Part shown: piece after piece, positions 1-8,048 of the stretch | How positions within the stretch are numbered: the stretch's first letter is position 1 | Layout: each line of letters opens with the position of its first letter | Assembly: GCF_002848265.1 (NCBI RefSeq) | Contig: NZ_CP025422.1 | Location: 1,054,001 to 1,118,000, forward strand | Length of the DNA stretch: 64,000 nucleotides | Origin: Zhihengliuella sp. ISTPL4 | Lineage (GTDB): Bacteria; Actinomycetota; Actinomycetes; Actinomycetales; Microbacteriaceae | Reading direction: 5' to 3' | The notes under the pieces: generated by a model | Database searches by the model: none | Told to the model about the DNA's origin: nothing | Seen by the model: only the letters and a program-made list of their open reading frames with translations | Program-made: the position numbers and the translations under genes

Positions 1-294
1 ATCGATCTTCCCGCCGCGGATCATGCCGAAGCTGAGGGCGGAGTCGAAGAACGCCGCACCGGGGAGCGTGGTCACCGTCTCCTTCCCCGCGTTGATGAGA
101 TCCGGGTCGACCTCGGCCTCCCGCGGGTAGGGCCCGACTCCGAGGATGCCGTTCTCCGACTGCAGCACCACGGTCACGTCGGACGGGACGTGGTTCGGCA
201 CGAGCGTGGGCAGGCCGATGCCGAGGTTCACATACGCGCCGTCCGGCAGCTCGGCCGCCGCGCGCGCGGCCATCTGGTCTCTCGTGAGCGCCAT
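1..294 (-). CDS. CoA-transferase subunit B (partial, 3' end outside window)
   Basis: Beta subunit of a class I 3-oxoacid CoA-transferase, which moves CoA from succinyl-CoA to a 3-oxo acid such as acetoacetate or 3-oxoadipate. The 98 codons present include an N-terminal GIGLPTLVP stretch and the QSENGILG motif, whose Glu is the catalytic residue that forms the CoA thioester. The start ATG at 294 lies 1 nt beyond the TGA of subunit A, so the two are translationally linked and should form the A/B complex. The true substrate cannot be told from this fragment; names such as scoB or pcaJ would both be guesses. Confidence 0.9.
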   Translation of the reverse strand, partial: MALTRDQMAARAAAELPDGAYVNLGIGLPTLVPNHVPSDVTVVLQSENGILGVGPYPREAEVDPDLINAGKETVTTLPGAAFFDSALSFGMIRGGKID

Positions 295-295
295 G

Positions 296-1069
296 TCAGG
301 CTCCTTCCGCGGCGACGGTCCGTCGCTCGATGCGCTTAGGGATGTCCGCGCCGACCTCGACGATCCGATGCACGAAGACGCCGGGCAGGTGGATCGCGTC
401 CGGGTCGAGCTCTCCCGGTTCGACGAGCCGCTCCACCTGCGCGATGCACACGCGCCCGGCCATCGCGGCGAGCGGGTTGAAGTTCCGCGCCGCCTTCCGG
501 AACACGAGATTGCCGTGCCGGTCGCCGCGGACCGCGTGGACCAGGGCGAAGTCGGTGTTGATCGCCTCCTCCAGCACGAACTCACGGGGCTCGCCGTGCA
601 CCGCGAACGTGCGCACGTCCTTGGGTGGCGAGGCCACCGCGATCGAGCCATCCGCGTGGTACCGGCGAGGCAGACCACCCTCGGCCACCTGGGTGCCGAC
701 GCCCGTCTGGGTGAAGAACGCCGCGATTCCGGATCCTCCCGCCCGCAGCTTCTCGGCCAGCGTGCCCTGCGGGGTCAGCTCGAGCTCGAGCTCACCGGAC
801 AGGAACTGCCGCTCGAACTCCTTGTTCTCTCCCACGTAGGACGACGTCATCTTCCGAATGCGCTGCGCGGCGAGCAGGACGCCCAGGCCCCAGTCGTCCA
901 CCCCGCAGTTGTTGCTGACGACGCTCAGGTCGGTCGTGCCCTGCGCGAGGAGCGCTTCGATGAGCGCGATCGGGTTCCCGGAGAGTCCGAAGCCTCCGAC
1001 GGCGAGCGAAGCGCCGTCCGGGATGTCGGCGACCGCGGCGGCCGCGGAGTCCCATTGCTTGTCGATCAC
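296..1069 (-). CDS. CoA-transferase subunit A
   Basis: Alpha subunit (257 aa) partnering the gene downstream. It carries the family signature GGFGLSGNP near residues 22-30 and the C-terminal [11 protein letters not shown] block of class I CoA-transferases. The GTG at 1069 is chosen because GGAG lies about 7 nt upstream (plus-strand 1074-1078) and because homologues begin with a similar IDKxW segment; the frame stays open far upstream only as antisense to the IclR gene. It is divergent from that IclR gene across about 100 bp, the usual layout for an aromatic or short-chain acid catabolic operon under IclR control. Succinyl-CoA:acetoacetate versus 3-oxoadipate specificity is unresolved. Confidence 0.88.
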   Translation of the reverse strand: MIDKQWDSAAAAVADIPDGASLAVGGFGLSGNPIALIEALLAQGTTDLSVVSNNCGVDDWGLGVLLAAQRIRKMTSSYVGENKEFERQFLSGELELELTPQGTLAEKLRAGGSGIAAFFTQTGVGTQVAEGGLPRRYHADGSIAVASPPKDVRTFAVHGEPREFVLEEAINTDFALVHAVRGDRHGNLVFRKAARNFNPLAAMAGRVCIAQVERLVEPGELDPDAIHLPGVFVHRIVEVGADIPKRIERRTVAAEGA

Positions 1070-1165
1070 GTCTGCTCCTTCGGATCCGTGTCCCCTCCCA
1101 GCTTCCCGCCCCGGGCGGAGTCGCGGCCAGCGCCCTCTTGCGATGTGGACGCCCGCACCACTAGC

Positions 1166-1180
1166 GTCCACGATGTGGAC
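1166..1180. promoter_or_regulatory. Candidate IclR operator (inverted repeat)
   Basis: A perfect inverted repeat GTCCAC-GAT-GTGGAC sits in the region shared by the divergent CoA-transferase and IclR genes. A second GATGTGGAC half-site lies at 1142-1150. Position and symmetry fit an autoregulated IclR operator; the assignment is inferred. Confidence 0.45.
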
Positions 1181-1963
1181 ACTGCGACGAACCCCGTCCC
1201 CGGCACTCAGGCCGTCGCGCGGGCTGCGCGGCTCCTGCGGCTCGTGACGGCCGCCGGCACCGACGGCGCCACCCTGCAGGAGCTCGCGGCACGCGCCGGG
1301 CTCTCCCGGCCCACCACGCATCGCCTGCTCAGCGCCCTGCGCGCGGAGGGTCTCGTCGACCGCGACGCCGGCAGCAGTCAATGGATGCCGGGACCCGAGC
1401 TCTTCCTCATGGGGTCTGTGGCTGCCGCCCGTTACGACGTGACGACCCTGGCCCGGGACATCGTGCGGTCGCTCGCCGTGAAGACCGAGGAGAGCGCGTT
1501 CTTCTCGGTCCGCCGCGCGGACGAGACGGTCTGCCTGCTGCGCGAGGAGGGTTCGTTCCCCATCCGCTCTTTCGTGCTGAGCGAGGGAGTGCGCTTCCCG
1601 CTCGGCGTGGCGAGCGCCGGCCTCGCGATCCTCGCCTTCCTCCCCGACCACGATGTGGATGCCTACCTGGAGCGGCACCCGGAGCTCGTCGAGAACTGGG
1701 GGCGCGCTCATGGTGAGCGCCCGCTGCGGAAGCGCCTCGCCGAGACGAAGGAGCGGGGTTTCGCCGTCAACCCCGGCCTGATCGTCGAGGGGAGCTGGGG
1801 CCTCGGTGCGGCGGTGTTCGACCGCGCCGGCCGCCCGGAATGGGCGCTCAGCCTCACCGGTGTCGCCTTCCGCTTCGGCCCGGAGCGTCAGGCCGAGCTG
1901 GGCCGGATCCTCCTCGCCCACGCGCATCAGCTCTCCGCGCGGATCGCTCACGCCCGACGGTGA
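1175..1963 (+). CDS. IclR-family transcriptional regulator
   Basis: IclR regulator of about 262 aa. The N-terminal winged helix-turn-helix covers roughly residues 10-70 (TLQELAARAGLSRPTTHRLL is the HTH) and the C-terminal effector domain follows, with the family-type GSFPIRSFVLSEG and LGVASAGLAILAFL segments. It probably senses the substrate or product of the divergent CoA-transferase pathway. The start is uncertain: in-frame GTG codons lie at 1145 and 1175, neither with a clear ribosome-binding site, and the second falls inside the inverted repeat at 1166-1180. I use 1175 because homology begins just after it. Confidence 0.85.
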   Translation: MDTATNPVPGTQAVARAARLLRLVTAAGTDGATLQELAARAGLSRPTTHRLLSALRAEGLVDRDAGSSQWMPGPELFLMGSVAAARYDVTTLARDIVRSLAVKTEESAFFSVRRADETVCLLREEGSFPIRSFVLSEGVRFPLGVASAGLAILAFLPDHDVDAYLERHPELVENWGRAHGERPLRKRLAETKERGFAVNPGLIVEGSWGLGAAVFDRAGRPEWALSLTGVAFRFGPERQAELGRILLAHAHQLSARIAHARR

Positions 1964-1972
1964 TCTCGATAC

Positions 1973-2000
1973 ATACCAGTGGGTATATACTTTCTGGTAT
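1973..2000 (+). promoter_or_regulatory. MarR promoter with overlapping operator
   Basis: ATACC-AGTG-GGTAT (1973-1986) is an inverted repeat, followed at once by ATAC-TTTCTG-GTAT (1987-2000). A TATACT -10 hexamer lies at 1986-1991, between and within the repeats, 7 nt before the ATG at 1999. A repressor bound here would block the promoter and cover the start point, so the MarR-MFS pair is probably autorepressed. The -35 is not obvious. Confidence 0.6.
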
Positions 2001-2436
2001 GAATCGCTCCGAGGTGATCCCGTCGCTCGTCCTTTCGGGCTACGCGCTGGGTCGCATCGCCGCCCAGGACGCGGGGAACGAGGCCCCCGCCGCGCAATGG
2101 CGGGTGCTCAGTCTGCTCGACCAGTCCGGCCCCCGTCGCGTCGGCGAGCTCGCCGCAGCAGCCCGCACGACGCAGCCCGGGATGACCCGGCTGCTCGGCA
2201 CCCTCGAACGCGAGGGCCTCGTCCGCCGCTCCCCCGACCCCGACGATTCCCGTGCCACCGTCGTCGCCGCGACCCCCGACGGCGCCGCGGCCCTGGCCGC
2301 CTGGCGCTCCGAGTTCCGGGAGACGATCGCGCCGCGCTTCGCCGACCTCGACGACGACGACTGGCACACCCTCACGCGCGCGGCTGAGATCCTCGCCGCC
2401 CGCACCTCCGCACACCGGACAGGAGAGATCCGTTGA
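1999..2436 (+). CDS. MarR-family transcriptional regulator
   Basis: 145-aa MarR regulator. The winged HTH spans about residues 30-100: the recognition region GELAAAARTTQPGMTRLLGTL is followed by the wing with the family signature DPDDSRAT. It should bind the tandem inverted repeats over its own promoter and release them on binding a ligand, probably a substrate of the MFS exporter that follows. The ATG is placed 7 nt after a TATACT -10 element, so the mRNA is likely leaderless. Its TGA overlaps the TTG start of the transporter, indicating a two-gene operon. Confidence 0.88.
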   Translation: MNRSEVIPSLVLSGYALGRIAAQDAGNEAPAAQWRVLSLLDQSGPRRVGELAAAARTTQPGMTRLLGTLEREGLVRRSPDPDDSRATVVAATPDGAAALAAWRSEFRETIAPRFADLDDDDWHTLTRAAEILAARTSAHRTGEIR

Positions 2437-3671
2437 ACACCGCCCCCGCAACCCCCACACCCTCGGTCTGGAAGCAACCGGCCCAGGTGTGGGCCGTCGC
2501 CTTCGCGTGCGTCGTCGCCTTCATGGGGATCGGGCTCGTCGACCCGATCCTGCCGGCGATCGCGGAGTCGCTCGAAGCCACGCCGGTCGAGACGGAACTC
2601 CTCTTCACCAGCTACCTCCTGGTCACCGGCCTCGCGATGCTCGTCACCAGCTGGATCTCCAGCCGGATCGGCGCCAAAGCCACGCTCCTCGTCGGTCTGG
2701 GCCTGATCGTCGTGTTCGCCTTCCTCTGCGCGATCAGCGGCAGCGTCGACGCGGTCATCGGCTTCCGTGCCGGCTGGGGGCTGGGCAACGCGCTGTTCAT
2801 CTCGACGGCGCTGGCCACGATCGTCGGCGCCGCATCCGGCGGCAGCAGCGCAGCCATCGTGTTGTACGAGGCGGCGCTCGGCCTCGGCATCGCCGTGGGC
2901 CCCCTGCTCGGCGGCATCCTCGGCGAGCAGAGCTGGCGAGGACCGTTCTTCGGCGTCGTCGCCCTGATGGCCATCGCGTTCATCGCCGTCCTGGTGCTGC
3001 TGCGAGGGCCGGGCGAGAAGCGCACCCCCGTGAAGTTCTCCGCCCCCTTCACCGCCCTGCGCCGTCCCGCTCTCGCGATCCTCGCCGTGGCCGCCCTGTT
3101 CTACAACATCGGCTTCTTCGTGCTGCTCGCGTTCTCGCCCTTCCCACTGGGCTTCGGAGCGATGGGCATCGGCCTGACGTTCTTCGGCTGGGGTGTCGCC
3201 CTCGCGATCACCAGCGTGTGGGTCGCGCCGGTGCTCATGCGCCGGATGACGAGGACGCACGTCATCCTCACCGTGCTGCCCCTGCTCGCCGTCGACCTCG
3301 TCGTCGCCGGGCTCGTCGTCGCCGAACCGGCTGCTCTCGTGGTGTGCATCATCGTGGGCGGCCTGCTCCTCGGCGTGATGAACACGGTGCTGACCGAGGC
3401 CGTCATGGAGGCGACCGACCTCCCCCGCTCCGTGGCCTCTTCGGCCTACTCCGCGGTCCGCTTCCTCGGCGGCGCGATGGCCCCGCCGATCGCGGCACTC
3501 CTGTGGCACCTGTTCAGCGCCACCGTGCCGTACCTGTTCGCCGCTGCCGCCGTCCTCCTGGCCGCGCTGACGATCCTCCTCGGCCGGAAGGTCCTCGCGC
3601 ACATCGACGACGAACCGGCTGATGCGACGGCAGAGGACGCGGCGGCGATCCTCGTCGGTGACGCCGGCTGA
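2433..3671 (+). CDS. MFS transporter (probable drug/metabolite exporter)
   Basis: 412-aa major facilitator with about 12 hydrophobic segments; the first begins near residue 18 (VWAVAFACVVAFMGIGLVD, DPILPAI typical of DHA-type exporters). Helix 5 carries a glycine-rich GLGIAVGPLLGG stretch typical of antiporter motif C. It starts at TTG 2433, which overlaps the MarR stop (TTGA), with AGGAGAG 6 nt upstream at 2421-2427. As the only other gene of a MarR operon it probably exports the compound that inactivates the repressor; the substrate is not readable from sequence. Confidence 0.85.
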   Translation: MNTAPATPTPSVWKQPAQVWAVAFACVVAFMGIGLVDPILPAIAESLEATPVETELLFTSYLLVTGLAMLVTSWISSRIGAKATLLVGLGLIVVFAFLCAISGSVDAVIGFRAGWGLGNALFISTALATIVGAASGGSSAAIVLYEAALGLGIAVGPLLGGILGEQSWRGPFFGVVALMAIAFIAVLVLLRGPGEKRTPVKFSAPFTALRRPALAILAVAALFYNIGFFVLLAFSPFPLGFGAMGIGLTFFGWGVALAITSVWVAPVLMRRMTRTHVILTVLPLLAVDLVVAGLVVAEPAALVVCIIVGGLLLGVMNTVLTEAVMEATDLPRSVASSAYSAVRFLGGAMAPPIAALLWHLFSATVPYLFAAAAVLLAALTILLGRKVLAHIDDEPADATAEDAAAILVGDAG

Positions 3672-3693
3672 TCGGCTCGGCTACCGTGGGGAG

Positions 3694-4176
3694 ATGACCG
3701 ACGCCCCTCCCCTCCCCGAGCGCAGCCGGCGGGTGCAGGAACACCTCCTCGCGGCCGGTGTCGAGACAGAGATCCGGGTCCTTCCGGACTCGGCGCGTAC
3801 CGCCGCCGAGGCGGCTGCCGCCATCGGCTGCGACGTCGCCGCGATCGCCAACAGTCTCCTCTTCCTCGCCGACGGTCGGCCCGTGCTCGTCATGACCAGT
3901 GGCGGACACCGGGCGGACGTCACCGTTCTGGCACGGAACATCGGGACGGGCGAGGTGGCCATGGCCCCACCCGCCGTCGTCCGCGAGGCGACGGGACAGG
4001 CGATCGGCGGGGTGGCGCCCGTCGGCCACCCCGAGCCGCTGCCCACCTTCATCGACAGCGCTCTGCAGGCGTACGAGGTGATCTGGGCGGCCGCGGGCCA
4101 CCCGCACACCGTCATGCCGCTCACGTTCGCCCAGCTGTCGGCTCTCACCGCGGGCACGACGATCGACGTCGTCTGA
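3694..4176 (+). CDS. YbaK/EbsC-family aminoacyl-tRNA deacylase
   Basis: 160-aa YbaK/ProX-type editing domain that hydrolyses mischarged tRNA, such as Cys-tRNA(Pro), in trans. The fold is recognisable from the central IANSLLFLADGRPVLVMTSG segment with its Asn and Ser, and from the C-terminal GGVAPVGHPEPLPTFID block that is characteristic of the family. It is a lone gene: a TACCGT hexamer at 3682-3687 ends 6 nt before the ATG, so transcription probably begins at the start codon. The exact amino acid/tRNA specificity is unknown. Confidence 0.85.
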   Translation: MTDAPPLPERSRRVQEHLLAAGVETEIRVLPDSARTAAEAAAAIGCDVAAIANSLLFLADGRPVLVMTSGGHRADVTVLARNIGTGEVAMAPPAVVREATGQAIGGVAPVGHPEPLPTFIDSALQAYEVIWAAAGHPHTVMPLTFAQLSALTAGTTIDVV

Positions 4177-4254
4177 CCAGGATGTCCGTGCCATGCCCCA
4201 TGATGGAGGCGATGCGGCCGCGGGGCGAGCGACCGGCGAGACGGAGGCGATGAC

Positions 4255-5010
4255 ATGTGCGGACGATTCGCGAACGACGCGGCGACGGACGAGCTGATCC
4301 GGGAGTTCGTCGCCGAGGGCGGCCGGCCGGAGGACTGGTGGAAGTCCTGGCACGGCGCCTACTCGATCGCCCCCACCGAGAGCGCCCCGATCGTCCGCGA
4401 CCGCGGCGACGGCCGCATCCTGGAACTCGTCCGGTGGGACTGGCAGAGTCCCCCCAACCGACCGCAGCGCGCTCCACTGATCAACGCGCGGATGGAGAAG
4501 CTCGCCGCTGGATTCTGGGCACCGGCGTTCTCCGCCGCCCGCTGCCTGGTGCCCATGCGGGGGTACTTCGAATGGACGGGCGAGAAGGGGCACAAGACCC
4601 CGCACTTCCTCCACGGGGACGGCCTGCTCGCCGCCGCCGGGCTCACCTGGTCGATGGAACATGAAGGCGAGAAGGTGCGCTGCTTCGTCGTCGTCACACG
4701 GGAGGCCCGCGACGCGGGCGGCGAGGTGCACGACCGGATGCCCGCCTTCCTGACTGCCGACACCTGGGACGCCTGGCTCACGCCGGAGAAGCTCACCGGG
4801 CAGACCAAGCTCGACACGCTGGCGATGCTCGATCACACCTCCGCGGACGTCGCGGCGACGCTCCGCGGCCACGTCGTCGACCGCAAGGTGAGCAATACCC
4901 GCACCGTCGACCCCGCGGATCCCACGCTCCTCGACCCGGTGGCCTGGAACAGGAAGAGACGCGAGGACACACGACACCCCGGTCGGGTAGGAGATCGGCC
5001 GAAAGTGTGA
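4255..5010 (+). CDS. SOS response-associated peptidase (SRAP/YedK/HMCES family)
   Basis: 251-aa SRAP protein. Members cross-link covalently to abasic sites in single-stranded DNA through Cys2, shielding them during replication. The initiator Met is followed directly by Cys2 (MCGRFAND); the other active-site positions are visible as GYFEWTG (Glu near 105) and HDRMPAFL (His near 162). The start is fixed by the need for Cys at position 2; GGAGGCG lies 7 nt upstream. No LexA box is visible near it despite the family name, so SOS control is not supported here. Confidence 0.93.
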   Translation: MCGRFANDAATDELIREFVAEGGRPEDWWKSWHGAYSIAPTESAPIVRDRGDGRILELVRWDWQSPPNRPQRAPLINARMEKLAAGFWAPAFSAARCLVPMRGYFEWTGEKGHKTPHFLHGDGLLAAAGLTWSMEHEGEKVRCFVVVTREARDAGGEVHDRMPAFLTADTWDAWLTPEKLTGQTKLDTLAMLDHTSADVAATLRGHVVDRKVSNTRTVDPADPTLLDPVAWNRKRREDTRHPGRVGDRPKV

Positions 5011-5094
5011 CACGCTGTGCACACCCCACAGCAGCGATCATCTTGGTCGCGCCTCTTGGCACAGGTTTCCGTGGCGAAACGCGAGGACCCTGCA

Positions 5095-5433
5095 ATGGGC
5101 AAGTTCATCTACGAGAACAGCGTCAAGGTCGACATCGAAGACCGCGCTCTCACGCACATCCAGCTGGTCATGACGGCGAAGCTCCGCCGTGGCGAGCCCT
5201 TCGGCTTCACGTGGAAGGACGACACGAGCGTGGGCGGCGGCCGTACGACGGTCTGGATCCATGCCGGAAGCTCCCTGGTCTACAAGTACCACGGCAGCCG
5301 GCAACCCAGCGTCAACCGCGCCTGGATCGAAGCGCTCGCCTTCACGGCGAACGCCCCGAGCGGGCTGTACCTCGTGCCCGAGCCCGCGGAACAGCAGCCC
5401 GACGACCGCGAGAGCGCTCTCTCGCGCTCCTAA
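5095..5433 (+). CDS. DUF7882-family protein (paralogue 1)
   Basis: 112-aa protein of unknown function of the type found in Microbacteriaceae, sometimes misnamed as an ATP-dependent DNA ligase. It opens MGKFIYENS and has the conserved segments IEDRALTHIQLVMTAKLRR, SFxW-like FGFTWKDD, a TTVWIHAGSSLVYKYHG strand region and AWIEALAFTANAPSGL. The same blocks occur in the minus-strand protein at 8049-8363, so the two are paralogues. The ATG at 5095 is preferred over an upstream ATG at 5017 because the family begins here and GAGGAC lies 7 nt upstream. No catalytic motif is recognisable. Confidence 0.8.
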   Translation: MGKFIYENSVKVDIEDRALTHIQLVMTAKLRRGEPFGFTWKDDTSVGGGRTTVWIHAGSSLVYKYHGSRQPSVNRAWIEALAFTANAPSGLYLVPEPAEQQPDDRESALSRS

Positions 5434-5496
5434 CATGCGGACGGAGCGGGTTCAACCCCCCTTTGCACCCCCTCCCTCCCTTCGTACCGTGGAGCC

Positions 5497-5766
5497 ATGG
5501 GGAACAGCACGGGAATGACGACGACGCACATCGAGATCGATGGGCACGACTTCCTCCTGCCTCGCAGCACGGATGTCGCCGACCTGATGTCTCGGATCGA
5601 AGCAGCCGCCCGCGCGCAACCCACGTTCATCGATCTGGCGACCGGCGACAGTCTCACCAGCGTGCTCATCACTGCCCAGTCCCGCGTCGTGGTGTACCTG
5701 ATCCGCGAGGACGCAGGAACAGACGCCCCTATCGACGCCCGCTCGACACTCGACTGGGACCTCTGA
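5497..5766 (+). CDS. Small hypothetical protein
   Basis: 89-aa soluble protein without a family I can name. It begins MGNSTGMTTTHIEID and has a beta-rich look (HIEIDGHDFLLP, VLITAQSRVVVYLIRE), ending in acidic residues. A TACCGT hexamer at 5485-5490 lies 6 nt before the ATG at 5497, which supports this start and a leaderless mRNA; a second in-frame ATG at 5515 lacks such support. It sits among other small genes with individual promoters, with no operon partner. Confidence 0.65.
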   Translation: MGNSTGMTTTHIEIDGHDFLLPRSTDVADLMSRIEAAARAQPTFIDLATGDSLTSVLITAQSRVVVYLIREDAGTDAPIDARSTLDWDL

Positions 5767-5795
5767 CGACCACGGCCCGCTCGTAGACTGGGGGG

Positions 5796-6071
5796 ATGAT
5801 CGTCGCTCTCATCCGCCCCCGAGGCTCCAGGACCGTCGATGTCACCGGGACCTCCCTCGAGGACGTGCACGCTCAACTCGATGCCCACCGGGAGCCGGGC
5901 TACGCACTCACGTCCGCCCCGGTGCGGATGCTCAAGGGCGAGGCCAAGATGGAGGCCACGGGGACGTTCCAACGGATCGACGGCGTCGAGCAGATCGAAG
6001 CCGACGACATGGCGGGCATCGAGGCGAAGGTCCCCGAGGGTTGGCAGCTCCTCTCGGTCCGGCGCGCCTGA
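5796..6071 (+). CDS. Small hypothetical protein
   Basis: 91-aa soluble protein, not assigned to a family. It alternates basic and acidic stretches (MIVALIRPRGSRTVDV; RIDGVEQIEADDMAGIEAKVPEGWQLLSVRR). The closing VPEGWQLLSVRR resembles small domains that read out a hydrophobic strand after a Pro-Glu-Gly turn, but no function follows from this. A TAGACT hexamer at 5784-5789 precedes the ATG by 6 nt, consistent with a leaderless single-gene transcript. Confidence 0.65.
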   Translation: MIVALIRPRGSRTVDVTGTSLEDVHAQLDAHREPGYALTSAPVRMLKGEAKMEATGTFQRIDGVEQIEADDMAGIEAKVPEGWQLLSVRRA

Positions 6072-6096
6072 GCGAGGCCGACAGTCACGAGACAGA

Positions 6097-6131
6097 GAAA
6101 AAGCCCCGGAGATGGCGAGATCTCTGAGGCT
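6097..6131 (-). terminator. Rho-independent terminator of tRNA-Lys
   Basis: Read on the minus strand, AGCCTCAGAGAT and ATCTCCGGGGCT form an imperfect stem with a short loop, followed by TTTTT (plus-strand A-run at 6098-6102). It lies directly after the tRNA 3' end. Confidence 0.75.
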
Positions 6132-6138
6132 AGTTCCG

Positions 6139-6211
6139 TGCACCCCCAGGGACTTGAACCCTGAACCCACTGATTAAGAGTCAGTTGCTCTGCCGATTGA
6201 GCTAGAGGTGC
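6139..6211 (-). tRNA. tRNA-Lys (anticodon CTT)
   Basis: 73-nt tRNA read on the minus strand. The acceptor stem GCACCTC pairs with GGGGTGC (one G-U), with discriminator A at 6139. The anticodon stem ACTGA/TCAGT holds the loop CTCTTAA, giving anticodon CTT, which reads AAG lysine codons. The T arm shows GGTTCAAGTCC. No CCA is encoded, so it is added by nucleotidyltransferase. A terminator follows within 10 nt, so it is a single-tRNA transcription unit. Confidence 0.96.
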
Positions 6212-6366
6212 GTGGCCCGGGATAACCCCGACCGAGGAATTACATTACCAGCGGTTGGCGTCGAGACGAAATCCGCGGCGTCCCGGGCGTGGCCCGGGCG
6301 TTTCGCCTGCTGATCCTGGCCGATGGTCTCTGCGGGCACCGTTGGGGCGGCGACTATCCTGAGAGC

Positions 6367-7164
6367 GTGACCGCCACTCCCGACGCCGCCGATCTGCGCG
6401 CCGATCTCCAGCTCGCCCTCCGCCTCGCCGACGCCGCTGACGCGCAGTCCCTCCCCCGGTTCGACGCCGCCGATCTGGAGGTCTCCACCAAGGCGGACAA
6501 CTCGCACGTGACCGACGCCGACCTCGCCACCGAGCGCGCGATCCGCCGGATGCTCGAAGAGGAACGCCCGGACGACGGCATCTTCGGCGAGGAGTTCGGC
6601 GCCCAGGGCGGCACCGCCCGCCAGTGGATCATCGACCCGATCGACGGCACGGCGAACTTCCTCCGCGGCGTCCCGCTCTGGGGCACGATGATCGCGCTCG
6701 CGATCGACGGTGTGCCGCAGGTCGGCGTCGTCAGCATGCCCGCTCTCGGCCGACGGTGGTGGGCGGCCGCAGGGCACGGTGCCTGGACCCTTAACGGCGG
6801 CACGGAACGACGGCTCGCCGTTTCCTCCGTCTCATCGCTGGACGACGCCAGCATGAGCTTTCAGAGCATCGGCCAGTGGCGGGATGCCGGCGAGCTGGAA
6901 GCCCTCCTGCGCGTGAGCGAGCGCGTGTGGCGTGACCGGGCCTACGGCGACGTCTACGCGTACATGCTGCTCGCCGAGGGGCGCCTCGAGGCGGTCGCGG
7001 AGTTCGACGTGAAGGAATACGACATCGCCGCCGCCGTCGCCATCGTGCACGAGGCCGGCGGACGCATGACGGCGTTCGACGGATCCGAGACGATCTCCGC
7101 ACGCTCGACGCTCGCCACCAACGGCATCCTTCACGACGACTTCCTGCGGCTTCTGCACGACTGA
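6367..7164 (+). CDS. hisN: Inositol-monophosphatase-family phosphatase, probably histidinol-phosphatase
   Basis: 265-aa Mg-dependent phosphatase of the IMPase superfamily. Metal-binding motifs are present: GEEFG (residues about 74-78) and DPIDGTANF (90-98), with a C-terminal EYDIAAAVAIVHEAGG block in place of the usual WDxAA. Actinobacteria use an IMPase-type HisN for the histidinol-phosphate step of histidine synthesis, and the length and motif spacing fit that group; inositol phosphatase remains possible. The GTG at 6367 is 6 nt after TATCCT (6355-6360), so the transcript is probably leaderless. No other his gene is in the window. Confidence 0.75.
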   Translation: MTATPDAADLRADLQLALRLADAADAQSLPRFDAADLEVSTKADNSHVTDADLATERAIRRMLEEERPDDGIFGEEFGAQGGTARQWIIDPIDGTANFLRGVPLWGTMIALAIDGVPQVGVVSMPALGRRWWAAAGHGAWTLNGGTERRLAVSSVSSLDDASMSFQSIGQWRDAGELEALLRVSERVWRDRAYGDVYAYMLLAEGRLEAVAEFDVKEYDIAAAVAIVHEAGGRMTAFDGSETISARSTLATNGILHDDFLRLLHD

Positions 7165-7179
7165 CACCTCCGAGGCTCC

Positions 7180-7731
7180 ATGAACTCCCGACGACTCGCG
7201 GCCCTGACCGGCTTCCTGCTGATCGGGGCGCTTCTCACGGGCTGCGCGGACGATGGGGGGCCGGCACCCGCGCCATCCCAGCACCCGACTTCCGCCGCGG
7301 ACGGCACCGGCGCGACCCCCGCGCCGAGCGCGGACCAGCTGACGTGCGAGTCGTTGATCTCGGATGGCACCGTCGCCGCGCTCACCGACGCAGGTTGGAC
7401 GGCGGAGCCGCGCGAGTTCGTCGTCGGCGGCGTCGAGTTGCCGCAAGGCCTCCTGTGCTTCTGGGCCGACTTCACCGTCCCCTCGGACCACGGCCAGATG
7501 TACGGCTGGTCCCCCCTTTCCGCCGCGGACGCGGAACGTGCGCAGGCCGGTCTCGAGGAGGAGGGGTGGCGGATCGAAGAAGGAACCGCTGGGGTCTACG
7601 TCACGGAGGACCCGCAGTACGCCATGAGCACGGACGAGGACGGATACGGCATGACGTATCTCTTCGGCGACGGCTGGGTGAAGGTCGCGGACACGAAGCA
7701 GGGGCTCCTCCTCGTCGAAGGACGGGAGTGA
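7180..7731 (+). CDS. Putative lipoprotein, function unknown
   Basis: 183-aa exported protein. A signal peptide (basic MNSRR, hydrophobic LAALTGFLLIGALL) ends in the lipobox LLTGC with Cys22, so it should be lipid-anchored to the outer face of the membrane. A Pro/Ala/Thr-rich linker (about 27-51) precedes a globular domain of about 130 residues containing two Cys (LTCESL, LLCFWAD) that could form a disulfide. It starts 15 nt after the phosphatase gene and may be co-transcribed with it. I do not recognise the domain. Confidence 0.75.
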   Translation: MNSRRLAALTGFLLIGALLTGCADDGGPAPAPSQHPTSAADGTGATPAPSADQLTCESLISDGTVAALTDAGWTAEPREFVVGGVELPQGLLCFWADFTVPSDHGQMYGWSPLSAADAERAQAGLEEEGWRIEEGTAGVYVTEDPQYAMSTDEDGYGMTYLFGDGWVKVADTKQGLLLVEGRE

Positions 7732-7825
7732 CGACGAGCATGCTTCCCGGTGTCGTTGTCAAGCGGTTGGGCCACGGAGCGCGGATGGGCGATGCTGGAG
7801 GTATCCGTCGAGGAAAGGAACGCGC

Positions 7826-7999
7826 ATGGGTAACGACAGCGACCGCAACGACATCAGCACCGAGCCCTCCCCCGGCCCGGAGGAGAACGACAACCTCGGC
7901 GCCGAGGACAACAAGGGCGAACCGCGCACCGTGCCGCCCACGGACGGATCGGACGACGAGGACGACGTCGTCGCCGAGGATCCGGACCGCTCGCACTGA
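7826..7999 (+). CDS. Small acidic protein, 57 aa
   Basis: A short gene with a very strong ribosome-binding site (AGGAAAGGAA, 7811-7820) and a good terminator just downstream at 8018-8047. The product (MGNDSDRNDISTEPSPGP start, DEDDVVAEDPDRSH end) is extremely acidic, rich in Asp, Glu, Pro and Asn, with no hydrophobic core, so it is probably intrinsically disordered. Similar small acidic proteins are widespread in Microbacterium but have no known role. No neighbour suggests a function. Confidence 0.7.
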   Translation: MGNDSDRNDISTEPSPGPEENDNLGAEDNKGEPRTVPPTDGSDDEDDVVAEDPDRSH

Positions 8000-8017
8000 G
8001 CACGTTTCGCTGACGAC

Positions 8018-8047
8018 AGCCCCGCCTCGCGCAGAGGCGGGGCTTTT
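8018..8047 (+). terminator. Rho-independent terminator
   Basis: A perfect 11-bp stem, AGCCCCGCCTC / GAGGCGGGGCT, with a 5-nt loop and a TTTT tail. It ends the transcript of the 57-aa acidic protein and separates it from the convergent DUF7882 gene. Confidence 0.85.
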
Positions 8048-8048
8048 G

